A DNA stretch of 64,000 nt from an uncultured Paracoccaceae bacterium (GTDB lineage Bacteria > Pseudomonadota > Alphaproteobacteria > Rhodobacterales > Rhodobacteraceae): NCBI GenBank assembly GCA_947499715.1, contig CANMPL010000004.1, positions 1 through 64,000 of the forward strand, given 5' to 3'. The position numbers and the translations under genes were made by a program. The notes beneath the pieces are model-generated. The model saw only the letters and a program-made list of their open reading frames with translations. It did not search any database and was not told the origin of the DNA. Each line of letters begins with the position of its first letter. Positions within the stretch are counted from its first letter, which is position 1. Below are positions 19,266 to 27,977 of this stretch, piece by piece.

Positions 19266-20513
19266 TTACTGCAGGTAGCCCTGCTCTTTTGCCGCTGTGG
19301 TATAGGCGGCTTCAACGTCGGCCAATGCCTGCTCTGCGCTTTCGTTACCCTGCAGGTAGTCGGCAAGGTTATCGCCCAGGGCAGAGTGCAGCAGACCCAT
19401 GAAGGGCAGCATTGGATAGGGGTTCGCACCTGCGGCCACAGTGGCCAGAACGCCTTCGTTCACCGGTGCGGGCTCATAGCCGTCCATCAGCCAAACCGCC
19501 TGAGACATGGTCTCATCGTTCAGCAGGGCAGGCGACGTGGCGTGCGCCAGTGCCTGGAAGGTTGCAGCCGCTTCAGCGTCGCTGATGTTTTTGGCCACGG
19601 TCCAGCCGTCCCACCACAGAGTGGATGCGGCAACACCGCTGTCGCCCACTGTCAGCGGACCACCGGCAACCGTGTTGGAATAGACGGCCATCTCAGAGCC
19701 TTCGTCATCCATCAGCACGCCAGTCCGGCTGCCCCACATGTTCATCAGGGCCACGTTGCCTGCTTCCCATTCAGCGCTTGTCGCGTTGCTGTCGTGTGTC
19801 AGGTAATCGGGGTTCATATATTCGGTCAGCGCCTTCATCGTTTCCAGCGCAAGAATGCCCTGCTCGTTGTTGATGCTGACATTCGCTGTGCCCGGCTCAA
19901 AGAATGCGCCGCCTGCGCCAAGGTACATGTTCACGAATTCCTCGGCGAGGTTCCAACCAGCCGCATAAGCGCCGCCGACCGGGTTTTCCATGATGCCTTC
20001 AGCGCGGATTTTCTCAGCAGCCGCAAGCACTTCTTCGTAAGATGTTGGCACGTCCATGCCGATCTGTTCCAGCACGTCCTTGCGATACACAAGGTGCTGT
20101 GCGTTCGCCATAAAGGCCACGGCCATCACCTTGCCGTCGATGGTGATCAGCTGACGGGCAGGGATGTCCTGACCATACATCGCGACCAGATCGTCAAGCG
20201 GGCGGATCACGTCTTCGTTGATCAGCGCCACGATGGAAGAGTTGGCAACAATCGCGCTGGTGTATTCAGCGGGGTTGCCCTGCATACCGGGCAGGTTGAT
20301 CGTCTGGTGGTCAGCCGTCAGGTTGCTTTCGGCGTCAATGCCGTTGGCGCAGGACAGTGCGGCAGCAGCGACCGACTGGATCGCAGGGAATTCGTTACCC
20401 ACGATGTTGATACGACCTTCTGTGACGTCACATCCGTGACCCGCGGCCAGTGCGCTTGTCCCGCTCAGGACGGCCATGGCCGTTCCCAGTAGGGCTGTTC
20501 TCATCATTTTCAT
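19266..20513 (-). CDS. Periplasmic solute-binding protein of a CUT1 sugar/polyol importer
   Basis: The 415-residue protein is a family-1 extracellular solute-binding protein. It has a Sec signal peptide (MKMMRTALLGTAMAVLSGTS, cut near ALAA). The two-lobe pattern includes YRKDVLEQIGMDVPTSYEEV (about 144-163) and the Trp-rich STLWWDGWTVAKNISDAEAA segment of lobe 2. The ATG at 20513 is behind GGGAG; an in-frame start 45 bases upstream adds a non-signal leader. The ligand cannot be named; the family binds sugars, oligosaccharides, polyols and glycerophospho-compounds. It is the first gene of the leftward operon, about 105 bases from a LacI-type operator. Confidence 0.92.
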   Translation of the reverse strand: MKMMRTALLGTAMAVLSGTSALAAGHGCDVTEGRINIVGNEFPAIQSVAAAALSCANGIDAESNLTADHQTINLPGMQGNPAEYTSAIVANSSIVALINEDVIRPLDDLVAMYGQDIPARQLITIDGKVMAVAFMANAQHLVYRKDVLEQIGMDVPTSYEEVLAAAEKIRAEGIMENPVGGAYAAGWNLAEEFVNMYLGAGGAFFEPGTANVSINNEQGILALETMKALTEYMNPDYLTHDSNATSAEWEAGNVALMNMWGSRTGVLMDDEGSEMAVYSNTVAGGPLTVGDSGVAASTLWWDGWTVAKNISDAEAAATFQALAHATSPALLNDETMSQAVWLMDGYEPAPVNEGVLATVAAGANPYPMLPFMGLLHSALGDNLADYLQGNESAEQALADVEAAYTTAAKEQGYLQ

Positions 20514-20617
20514 TTCAAAACTCCCGGTTCTCTTTAGGCCCGCATTTTGCGGCTTCATTCAGTGTGACCCTGATGGTCACAGGTCATGCTGACGCATCAC
20601 GCGAATCGCCGCAACAC

Positions 20618-20633
20618 TTGCATACGCTTGCAA
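20618..20633. promoter_or_regulatory. LacI-type operator O1 (near the binding-protein gene)
   Basis: TTGCATACGCTTGCAA is an imperfect 16-bp palindrome with a central CG, the usual form of LacI/GalR-family operators. It lies 105 bases upstream of the binding-protein ATG. It shares TTGCA(A/T)ACG(C/T)(T/A)TGCAA with the second site at 20739-20756. The likely ligand-binding regulator is the LacI-family gene at 27977-29011 inside the same island. Confidence 0.65.
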
Positions 20634-20738
20634 GTAAACTGCGATCACCCTAGGTCACGCAAGAAAAATTCGACCGTGATGGGAAATTTTTAACCATGTT
20701 ACTTTAGGGCTTGATCGGTTTTGCGACTCGGTCCACAG

Positions 20739-20756
20739 TTTGCAAACGTATGCAAA
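20739..20756. promoter_or_regulatory. LacI-type operator O2 (near the ATPase gene)
   Basis: TTTGCAAACGTATGCAAA is an 18-bp palindrome with one mismatched pair and a central ACGT. It ends 14 bases before the ATPase ATG, so a bound repressor would block the rightward transcript. Its centre lies about 122 bases from that of the first operator, a distance that could allow DNA looping between the two divergent promoters. Confidence 0.7.
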
Positions 20757-20769
20757 TTTGAGGGCGATC

Positions 20770-21813
20770 ATGGCGCAAATTGAACTGCGCAATGTGTCAA
20801 AGCGCTGGGGGTCATTCGTTGGCGTCCATGATTTCAACCTGACCATTGCTGATCAAGAATTTCTTGTCCTTCTGGGCCCGTCGGGCTGTGGAAAGACGAC
20901 CACGATGCGAATGATCGCCGGGCTGGAAGATGCCAGTGGCGGCGACATTCTGGTGGATGGCAAACGGATCAATGATCTTGATCCCAAGGACCGCGATGTC
21001 GCGATGGTGTTCCAGTCCTACGCGCTTTATCCCAATATGAACGTCTATGAAAACATCCGCTTCCCGCTGAAAGTGCGCAAAGTAAGTGGCGATCATGACG
21101 CTATGGTCAAACGCGCCTCTGCGATGGTCGAGCTGGACGAGTTTTTGCACCGCAAGCCTGCCGAACTGTCTGGCGGTCAGCGTCAGCGCGTGGCCCTGGC
21201 CCGTGCGGTTGTGCGTGAACCCAACGTGTTCCTGATGGATGAACCGCTCTCGAACCTTGACGCCAAACTGCGCGTCTCGACCCGTGCCCAGATCAAGAAC
21301 CTCAGCCACGAGCTGAAGACCACCACGATCTACGTGACCCATGACCAGATCGAAGCGATGACACTCGCCGACCGCGTTGTGGTCATGAGCAAAGGCAAGG
21401 TCCAGCAGGTGGGATCCCCCACGGACATCTATGACAACCCGGCCAACACCTTTGTTGCGGGCTTCATCGGATCTCCGGCGATGAACCTGATGGATGGCAC
21501 GCTGGAAAACGGCACCTTTACCGCGGACAAGATCAAGATCACCGGTCTGGACAGCAGCCATAACGGTCCTGTCACGCTTGGCTTCCGGGCAGAGGATGCC
21601 TCTGTCGCGGATGGCGAAGGCGATGCCAATTCAAAGGTCTATTCGCTGGAACTTCTCGGCGAGGCGACGATGGTGACGATGCGCGCCGCAGGCACGATCA
21701 TTTCGGTGAAATCGAACAAGGACTACCGGGTCGAAATCGGTGATCCCGTCAGCGCCTCTATCCCTGCCAATATCTGCCACCTGTTCGACCGCGAAAGCGG
21801 GGAGCGACTTTGA
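20770..21813 (+). CDS. ABC transporter ATP-binding protein (UgpC/MalK type)
   Basis: The 347-residue ATPase energises the importer. It shows Walker A GPSGCGKTT (about 37-45), signature LSGGQRQRVALAR (about 134-146), Walker B VFLMDEPLSNLD (about 153-164), the H-loop VTHDQIEAMTLADR and a C-terminal TOBE/MalK-like regulatory region from about residue 240. The start is ATG at 20770 with GAGGG upstream, giving MAQIELRNVSKRWG; the longer frame from 20740 would begin inside operator O2. It heads the rightward operon, opposite the binding protein and permeases, and is followed three bases later by the GMC oxidoreductase. Confidence 0.94.
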   Translation: MAQIELRNVSKRWGSFVGVHDFNLTIADQEFLVLLGPSGCGKTTTMRMIAGLEDASGGDILVDGKRINDLDPKDRDVAMVFQSYALYPNMNVYENIRFPLKVRKVSGDHDAMVKRASAMVELDEFLHRKPAELSGGQRQRVALARAVVREPNVFLMDEPLSNLDAKLRVSTRAQIKNLSHELKTTTIYVTHDQIEAMTLADRVVVMSKGKVQQVGSPTDIYDNPANTFVAGFIGSPAMNLMDGTLENGTFTADKIKITGLDSSHNGPVTLGFRAEDASVADGEGDANSKVYSLELLGEATMVTMRAAGTIISVKSNKDYRVEIGDPVSASIPANICHLFDRESGERL

Positions 21814-21816
21814 TCT

Positions 21817-23322
21817 ATGGCATCCACCGCCACATATGACGTGATCGTGGTGGGTGCCGGTTCGGCAGGCTGCGCTGTGTCCGCCGGTCTCGCCCGCGCG
21901 GGCGTGGGCCGCATTGCTGTGGTTGAAGCCGGGCCAACAGACGCACATCCGCTGGTAAAAATGCCCTTTGGACTGGTCTGGCTGATGGGCTCCCGGCGGG
22001 ACTGGCGATTGCAGTCGGCACCGCAAAAGGCGCTGGGCGGACGGCAGATCAAGATCCCGCGTGGCCGGATGTTGGGCGGGTCAGGGTCAATCAACTCAAT
22101 GGTCTGGTTTCGTGGGCAGGCGTCCGACTTTGATGGCTGGAACGTGCCCGGTTGGGGGTGGTCCGACGTGGCCCCCGCCTTTGACGCGGTCGAGGCGCAG
22201 ATGACACCCGCGCCACTGGAAACGCCGCATCCCCTCACGCAGGCGCTGGGCCGATTGTTCGGTGCCAACAGCGCCGGGCGACCCGATCCCGCGCGCGAAA
22301 CCGCAGGTGTTTGCGATTTCAATCTCAGAAATGGGCGGCGCTGGTCGCCCGCTGATGCCTTCCTGCGCCCCGCGCAAGGGATTGAGGTTTTGACCGGCCA
22401 CCAGGTGCACCGCCTTGATCTTGCAGATAAAACCGCCAATGCGGTGGAATTCACGGATGGCACGCGGATCACCGCCACCAAGGGGATCGTGCTCTCTGCC
22501 GGGGCCATCGGGTCGCCCGAGATCCTGTTGCGCTCTGGCGTGGGTCCGGCGGCGGATCTGGCGGCGGCCAATGTGCCCGTCGTGCTGGACGCGCCACAGG
22601 TAGGCGCAAACCTGCATGACCATCCCGGCATTGGATTGCACTTTGCCGGGCCGGGTTCCGGCCATGGCCTGACTTTCAATCAAGCTTTCAAATGGGCGCT
22701 GGCCCCGTTCAACTACCTTTTCCGCCGCAAAGGCGTCTTTGCCTCACCCACGGTCGAGGGGGCTGCCTTCTTTAACGCCCGCGACGATGGCGGCGCACCC
22801 GATGTGCAAAGCCACTTCATCCCGTTTTTCATGAACTGGAAGGGCGGGCGCTGGGCCTATGGCGCGGGCTATTTTGCCGACGTCTGCCTTTGCCGGCCTA
22901 AATCACGCGGCAGCTTGCGGATCACACCGCAAGGCACCGCGATTGACCTTGGCATCCTCAACGATTCTTCCGACCTTGATACCATGGTCGCGGGCCTCAA
23001 ACGTCTGCGCCAGATCCTGCGCGACGCCCCCTTTGGCGACCATGCCGCCCCAGAAGCCTTCCCCGCTGGGGCCGCCCAGACAGACGCCGACATCCGCCAG
23101 TATATCCTTGATCGCTGCGGCACCGCCTATCATCCGGTCGGCACGTTGCGCATGGGGCAGGGCGATGCGCCCGTGTCGCCCGACCTTGCCGTCAAGGGCA
23201 TCAAGAACCTTTGGGTCGCGGATGCTTCTGTCATGCCATCCATCACATCCGCCAACACAAATGCCCCGTCGATCATGATCGGCCACCGCGCGGGCGACAT
23301 CATCGCAAAGGCCATCCCATGA
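21817..23322 (+). CDS. GMC-family FAD oxidoreductase
   Basis: The 501-residue flavoenzyme has the FAD dinucleotide motif VVGAGSAGCAVSAGLA (about 11-26), the GMC signature region GRMLGGSGSINSMVWFRG (about 84-101), and a catalytic His/Asn pair: H439 in YHPVGTLRMG and N482 in SANTNAPS. GMC enzymes oxidise alcohol groups of sugars, polyols, choline and aryl alcohols. BetA-type choline dehydrogenase is the closest household name, but no betaine genes (betB, betI) are present, so choline is not asserted. The SnoaL B start overlaps its stop (ATGA). Confidence 0.88.
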   Translation: MASTATYDVIVVGAGSAGCAVSAGLARAGVGRIAVVEAGPTDAHPLVKMPFGLVWLMGSRRDWRLQSAPQKALGGRQIKIPRGRMLGGSGSINSMVWFRGQASDFDGWNVPGWGWSDVAPAFDAVEAQMTPAPLETPHPLTQALGRLFGANSAGRPDPARETAGVCDFNLRNGRRWSPADAFLRPAQGIEVLTGHQVHRLDLADKTANAVEFTDGTRITATKGIVLSAGAIGSPEILLRSGVGPAADLAAANVPVVLDAPQVGANLHDHPGIGLHFAGPGSGHGLTFNQAFKWALAPFNYLFRRKGVFASPTVEGAAFFNARDDGGAPDVQSHFIPFFMNWKGGRWAYGAGYFADVCLCRPKSRGSLRITPQGTAIDLGILNDSSDLDTMVAGLKRLRQILRDAPFGDHAAPEAFPAGAAQTDADIRQYILDRCGTAYHPVGTLRMGQGDAPVSPDLAVKGIKNLWVADASVMPSITSANTNAPSIMIGHRAGDIIAKAIP

Positions 23323-23843
23323 AGGGTTCTCGTCCCGAACAAGCCGTCCTGTCCCGTGACACCGACATGTCCAAAACCGACGCAACCCGCGCTGTCATCG
23401 AAGGCATGGTTGACGGCCTGAACGACCACCGCATCGGTGATATCGGCGAATTCTTCGCCCAAACCTTTCGCTGGATCGGCAACACCGGCTGTGGCACCAA
23501 AAATGGCCTGCAAGAATTTCAGGCCAATTGGCAAAAGCCCTTTCAGGCTGCGTTCCACGACAAGGTCTGCGTGGATGAGGCGCGCCTTTACATGGGCGAA
23601 TGGGCCGCTGCCTTTGGTCGACAAGAGGCGACACATGGCGGCGACTTCATGGGTGTGCCCGCATCCGGCAAACGGATCGAGATCCGCTACATGGATTTCT
23701 GGAAAGTCGAAGATGGCCGCATCACCGACAACTACGTCATGGTCGATTTCCCCCATGTGCTCGCCCAGCTTGGCGTTGATGTGTTCAACGGCGAAGGCTG
23801 GGAAAAATACGACCGTGGTGAAGCGGAGCCACCCACCCCATGA
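23319..23843 (+). CDS. Single-domain SnoaL/NTF2-like protein B
   Basis: The 174-residue protein has one SnoaL-like domain. It shares the C-terminal family motif DFWKVEDGRITDNYVMVDFP followed by HVLAQLGVDVF (about 127-156), in which DNY replaces the ENW of proteins A, C and D. H80, H106 and several acidic residues in the cone are candidates for catalysis but not proven. The ATG at 23319 overlaps the GMC stop; a later methionine (residue 17, MSKTDATRAV) is an alternative start. It overlaps protein C by four bases. It may work on the ketone or aldehyde made by the GMC enzyme, which is inference from position. Confidence 0.72.
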   Translation: MKGSRPEQAVLSRDTDMSKTDATRAVIEGMVDGLNDHRIGDIGEFFAQTFRWIGNTGCGTKNGLQEFQANWQKPFQAAFHDKVCVDEARLYMGEWAAAFGRQEATHGGDFMGVPASGKRIEIRYMDFWKVEDGRITDNYVMVDFPHVLAQLGVDVFNGEGWEKYDRGEAEPPTP

Positions 23844-24856
23844 CCCATCTTGAACGCAAGACCGCAGTCCACAATTGGGCCACGGCCTTTGCCGCCCCCG
23901 ATCAGGGCGCATGGCGGCAGGCGACGCTTGACCTGTTTGCAGAAGACGTCGTGTTTCACGTCTTTCATCCGTGGAACGATCTGGTGGGCCTTGGCACCTA
24001 TCTGGATCAGTTCGTCGCTCAGCTCGCCAATGCGTTTCGCGGGTTGCACCGGCGCGACGACATCCTGATTGGCGGAACGTTCGAGGGCGGCGACTGGGTC
24101 GCGACCCACGGCAACTACGTCGGCTATTTTGGCGAACCGCTCATGGGTCTGGCACCCAGCAACCGTCTGGAATACCTGCGCTTTGGCGAATTTCATCGGT
24201 TCGAGAATGGCAAAGTGGTGGAAACCTACCTTTACCTTGACCTGCCGCAATTGATGATCGCAACCGGCCAGTGGCCAGATCGCTTCCCCAGCCCTGCGAC
24301 CCAGAAAGGCTATACAGGGATGATCCCCGGCCCGGCCACGCAGGACGGGTTGCAATTGTCCGAAAATGACCCTGCCCGCAGCGACAGCACCTATGCCCTC
24401 GTAACCGACATGCTGGCAGGGCTTGCCACCAAGGACGAGGCTTGGCGCCCTTACTGGCACGACAATATGATGTGGTACGGCCCCGCGGCCTTTGGCAGCT
24501 TTGTCGGCATCGACGATTTCGCTGCCTTCCAGGTCCCGTTTGAAGGCGCGTTTTCCTTCTGGGGCGGTGGTTCGTCAAATAACGGCGTGACCAAGCATTT
24601 CACCCGCTTTGGTGATGGCGACTACGCCGCCCTTGGCGGGTGGCCATCCTTGATGGTCGTGCGCAAGGACGACTTCTTGGGCCAACCCAGTAAGGGCGAG
24701 ACGCTGCTCATGCGGGTGTGTGACTGGTACCGCCGCACCGGCGATCTGCTGATCGAAAACTGGGTCATGGTCGATATTCCCGACGTCCTTTTGCAAATGG
24801 GCGTCGATCTGTTTCCGGGGCAACACGACGTTGCACCCGGTCCCCGTAACACCTGA
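23840..24856 (+). CDS. Double-domain SnoaL/NTF2-like protein C
   Basis: The 338-residue protein has two SnoaL-like domains. Domain 1 includes RFGEFHRFENGKVVETYLYL and DLPQLMIATGQWP (about 114-146); domain 2 shows HDNMMWYGPAAFGS (207-220) and CDWYRRTGDLLIENWVMVD (about 294-312) followed by LLQMGVDLF. Layout and length are the same as in proteins A and D, so the three are paralogues by tandem duplication and divergence. The start overlaps protein B (ATGA). The HisD-like gene follows after 15 bases with its own AAGGA site. Confidence 0.76.
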   Translation: MTHLERKTAVHNWATAFAAPDQGAWRQATLDLFAEDVVFHVFHPWNDLVGLGTYLDQFVAQLANAFRGLHRRDDILIGGTFEGGDWVATHGNYVGYFGEPLMGLAPSNRLEYLRFGEFHRFENGKVVETYLYLDLPQLMIATGQWPDRFPSPATQKGYTGMIPGPATQDGLQLSENDPARSDSTYALVTDMLAGLATKDEAWRPYWHDNMMWYGPAAFGSFVGIDDFAAFQVPFEGAFSFWGGGSSNNGVTKHFTRFGDGDYAALGGWPSLMVVRKDDFLGQPSKGETLLMRVCDWYRRTGDLLIENWVMVDIPDVLLQMGVDLFPGQHDVAPGPRNT

Positions 24857-24871
24857 CGAAAGGACGCCCCG

Positions 24872-26203
24872 ATGGCCATCCGCCACCTCAAAACTGCTCG
24901 TTCCGCTGAAGCCCGCGCCGAAGACGACGCCAAGACCCGCGCCGTGGTCGAAGCGACGCTGGCCGATATCGAAAAACGCGGCGACGCGGCGGTGCATGAT
25001 CTGGCCGTCAAATTCGATGGCTATGACCGCGCAAGCTATCGCCTCTCGGACGATGAGATCCAGTCCATCATCGCCAAAGTCTCTGACCGCGACATGGCCG
25101 ATATCAAATTCGCACAGGAACAGGTGCGCAATTTCGCCCAAGCGCAAAGGGACAGCATGTTGGACATCGAAGTCGAACCGATGCCCGGCGTCATCCTTGG
25201 CCACAAAAACATCCCCGTGCAATCCGTGGGCTGCTACGTGCCGGGCGGCAAATTTCCGATGGTCGCCAGCGCGCATATGTCCGTCGCCACCGCCTCTGTC
25301 GCCAAGGTGCCACGCATTATCGCTTGCACGCCGCCCTTCAAGGGCGAACCAAATCCGGCTGTTATCGCGGCCATGCACTTGGGCGGTGCGCATGAAATCT
25401 ATGTCCTTGGTGGCATTCAGGCCGTCGGTGCCATGGCCATCGGGACAGAGACGATCGACCCCGTGCATATGCTCGTTGGCCCCGGCAACGCCTTTGTGGC
25501 AGAGGCCAAGCGCCAGTTGTTTGGCCGTGTGGGCATTGACCTGTTCGCGGGCCCAACCGAAACCATGGTGATCGCGGACGAGGCGGGTGCAGACGCCGAA
25601 CTCTGCGCCACCGACCTTCTGGGACAGGCAGAGCATGGCTATAATTCGCCCGCCGTCCTGCTGACCAATTCCGAAAAGCTTGCCAAGGAAACCATGCAGG
25701 AAATCGACCGCATCCTGCAAATCCTGCCCACCGCCGACACCGCCAAAGTGTCGTGGGAGGATTACGGCGAAATCATCGTCTGCGACACCTATGACGAAAT
25801 GCTGACCGTGGCCGACGACATCGCGTCAGAGCACGTGCAGGTCATGACCGACCGCGACGATTGGTTCCTCGAGAACATGACCTGCTATGGCGCGCTGTTC
25901 CTTGGGGCCCGCACGAACGTGTCCAACGGCGACAAGGTCATCGGCACCAACCACACGCTGCCGACCAAAAAGGCCGGGCGTTATACTGGTGGCCTCTGGG
26001 TCGGTAAGTATCTGAAAACCCACAGCTATCAAAAGATCACAACGGATGAGGCTGCCGCCGAGATCGGGGCCTATGGCTCGCGCCTGTGCATGCTCGAAGG
26101 CTTCGTTGGCCACGCCGAACAATGCAACGTCCGTGTGCGCCGCTACGGTGGGATCAACGTGCCATATGGCGAAGGCGCGCCTTACAAGGATGCTGCTGAA
26201 TGA
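24872..26203 (+). CDS. HisD-family NAD-dependent dehydrogenase (possibly HpsN/sulfopropanediol dehydrogenase type)
   Basis: The 443-residue protein has the histidinol dehydrogenase fold, a family that oxidises a primary alcohol to a carboxylate in two NAD-dependent steps. Metal and catalytic residues are intact: Q252 and H255 (LLGQAEHG), E320 and H321 (IASEHVQ), D354 ([10 protein letters not shown]) and H414 (FVGHAEQ). No other his genes are nearby, and it sits in an ABC-importer operon. HisD paralogues in catabolic operons include HpsN, which oxidises 2,3-dihydroxypropane-1-sulfonate; that is one candidate. No sulfolactate-cleaving genes (suyAB, cuyA, xsc) are in the window, so the substrate is left open. 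It overlaps SnoaL D by four bases. Confidence 0.82.
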   Translation: MAIRHLKTARSAEARAEDDAKTRAVVEATLADIEKRGDAAVHDLAVKFDGYDRASYRLSDDEIQSIIAKVSDRDMADIKFAQEQVRNFAQAQRDSMLDIEVEPMPGVILGHKNIPVQSVGCYVPGGKFPMVASAHMSVATASVAKVPRIIACTPPFKGEPNPAVIAAMHLGGAHEIYVLGGIQAVGAMAIGTETIDPVHMLVGPGNAFVAEAKRQLFGRVGIDLFAGPTETMVIADEAGADAELCATDLLGQAEHGYNSPAVLLTNSEKLAKETMQEIDRILQILPTADTAKVSWEDYGEIIVCDTYDEMLTVADDIASEHVQVMTDRDDWFLENMTCYGALFLGARTNVSNGDKVIGTNHTLPTKKAGRYTGGLWVGKYLKTHSYQKITTDEAAAEIGAYGSRLCMLEGFVGHAEQCNVRVRRYGGINVPYGEGAPYKDAAE

Positions 26204-27213
26204 CCGACCTGTCCGCTGCAAAGGCGCAAGTCCGCGCCCTCTGGGCCGCCATTGATGCGGCCCCTGCCGGCACATTGGGCGATGTGGCCGCCAGCCACCT
26301 CGCGCCCGATTTCCACTGGCAGGGCTTTGCCCCGCTGACCGAAACGAAAGGCCCAGCTGACTTTGCCGCAACCTTCCTTGAACCCTTCCGCGCGGCCTTT
26401 CCCGACTACACCCGTCAGATCCATATCTTTTGCGCCGGTCATTCTAACGGTCGCAGGGACGGGCAGGGCGATGGCGCGCTTTGGGTCGGGGCGACCGGGT
26501 ATCTCGTCGGCAAAGCGGCCGCCGAATTTCTTGGCATTCCGGCGACCGATAAAACTCTGCGCCTGCGCTGGTCGGATTTCTACCGCATTGAAGATGGCCA
26601 GATCGTCCAATGCCAATGCCTGATCGACCAAATTGATTGGTTCGAACAAATCGGCCGCCCCGTGCTGCCGCCACCCACTGGCGTCGCTCATGTCTGGCCT
26701 GCGCCCACCGGCTATGACGGTGATTTGGTCGCCGAACAGGACCCCGCCGAAGGGGCCGCGACCATGACCTTGGGTCGCGATTTTATCTTTGGTGGGCTGA
26801 ACAAGTTCGACGAAAACGATCTGTCTTCGATGGGGATGGACCGGTTCTTTCACCCCAATATCAAATGGTACGGACCCGGCGGCATCGGCGCTTGCCTCAG
26901 CTTGCAGGAATTCACCGACCTGCATCAAGCCCCGTGGCTTGTGGCCTTCCCAGACCGCCAAGTGATGGACCTTGATAACCTGATAGCAGAAGACCGGATG
27001 CTGGCGGGATCGTCCTTTCCGGGCGTACTTGCCACGCATACCGGCCCCTACCAAGGGGTGGCTGCGACGGGCAAGAAGTTTGCCGTGCACGGCATCGACT
27101 TTTGGCTGCGTGACGGCGATCAATTCACCGAAAACTGGGTCTATGTGGACTTCATCCACCTTTTCGACCAATTCGGCGTCGACCTGATGCAAAAGATGAA
27201 GGACGCCGCCTGA
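26200..27213 (+). CDS. Double-domain SnoaL/NTF2-like protein D
   Basis: The 337-residue protein has two SnoaL-like domains: domain 1 ends [19 protein letters not shown] and [17 protein letters not shown] (about 123-157); domain 2 shows [14 protein letters not shown] (218-231) and [20 protein letters not shown] (309-328). It is closest in layout to protein A of the leftward operon, for example in the shared [10 protein letters not shown] / PFLGIPPTGK segment. The start overlaps the HisD-like stop (ATGA) and its own stop overlaps the SDR start (TGATG). No activity is known. Confidence 0.76.
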   Translation: MTDLSAAKAQVRALWAAIDAAPAGTLGDVAASHLAPDFHWQGFAPLTETKGPADFAATFLEPFRAAFPDYTRQIHIFCAGHSNGRRDGQGDGALWVGATGYLVGKAAAEFLGIPATDKTLRLRWSDFYRIEDGQIVQCQCLIDQIDWFEQIGRPVLPPPTGVAHVWPAPTGYDGDLVAEQDPAEGAATMTLGRDFIFGGLNKFDENDLSSMGMDRFFHPNIKWYGPGGIGACLSLQEFTDLHQAPWLVAFPDRQVMDLDNLIAEDRMLAGSSFPGVLATHTGPYQGVAATGKKFAVHGIDFWLRDGDQFTENWVYVDFIHLFDQFGVDLMQKMKDAA

Positions 27214-27977
27214 TGGACTTGCCGCAAACCCCATCGTTCCGCCTTGATGGCAAACGCGCCTTGGTCGCCGGGGCCTCCTCTGGCATTGGTCTTGCCTGCG
27301 CCACGGCCCTTGCGCAGGCCGGGGCTGCCGTCACTTTGGCCGCGCGGTCTGCTGGCAAACTGTCCGACGCCGTCGCCGCCCTGACCGCTGCGGGATACAC
27401 CGCCGATGCCATGACGCTGGATGTGGCCGATATCGCGGCAACCCAATCCACCGTGGCTGCCGCTGGCCCATTCGACATCCTTCTGAACTCTGCCGGGCTG
27501 GCGATCCACAGCCCCGCCGTGGACACCACGCCTGATGATTTCGCCGCCGTCTCGGACCTCAACTTCAAGGGCGCCTATTTCTTGACCACGGCCGTGGCCA
27601 AGGGGCTGCTGGCAGCGGGCAAACCCGGATCGCTGATCAACATCACCAGCCAGATGGCCTTTGTCGGTGGCATTGATCGCGCGGTCTATTGCGGCACCAA
27701 ACACGCCGTCGAAGGCTTTACCAAAGCCATGGCGATCGAATGGGGCAAGCAGGGGATCCGCGTCAACACGATCTGCCCGACTTTCATCCGCACCCCGCTG
27801 ACCGAACAGACCTTCAACAACCCCGACCGGGTCGCCTGGATCATGGACAAGATCAAACTGGACCGCGTGGGCGAAGTGACCGACATCATGGGGCCGGTGG
27901 TCTATCTGGCCTCTGATGCCAGCGCGATGATGACCGGCACCCACCTTCTGATCGACGGAGGTTGGACCGCAGACTGA
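27213..27977 (+). CDS. Short-chain dehydrogenase/reductase
   Basis: The 254-residue classical SDR has the NAD(P)-binding TGxxxGxG-type motif as AGASSGIG (19-26), NSAGLAIHS (NAG region), the catalytic serine in NITSQMAF and the YxxxK pair in AVYCGTKHAVEG. The cofactor-binding motif is followed by AARSAGKL; the arginine could favour NADP(H), but this is a weak hint. SDRs of this kind oxidise secondary alcohols or reduce ketones of sugars and sugar acids. It overlaps the preceding SnoaL gene and the LacI regulator, each by one base (TGATG), so it is part of the same transcript. Confidence 0.9.
   Translation: MDLPQTPSFRLDGKRALVAGASSGIGLACATALAQAGAAVTLAARSAGKLSDAVAALTAAGYTADAMTLDVADIAATQSTVAAAGPFDILLNSAGLAIHSPAVDTTPDDFAAVSDLNFKGAYFLTTAVAKGLLAAGKPGSLINITSQMAFVGGIDRAVYCGTKHAVEGFTKAMAIEWGKQGIRVNTICPTFIRTPLTEQTFNNPDRVAWIMDKIKLDRVGEVTDIMGPVVYLASDASAMMTGTHLLIDGGWTAD

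Noticed and set aside
20740-20769. Upstream start (20740) for the ABC ATPase gene.
   Set aside because: It would place the N-terminus inside operator O2, and has no ribosome binding site; ATG at 20770 has GAGGG and the conserved N-terminus.
21817-23322. Annotation as choline dehydrogenase BetA.
   Set aside because: GMC motifs are shared by many alcohol oxidoreductases, and no betB, betI or choline transporter gene is nearby.
24872-26203. Annotation as histidinol dehydrogenase of histidine biosynthesis.
   Set aside because: There are no other his genes nearby, and the gene is embedded in an importer operon with other oxidoreductases. A catabolic paralogue is more likely.
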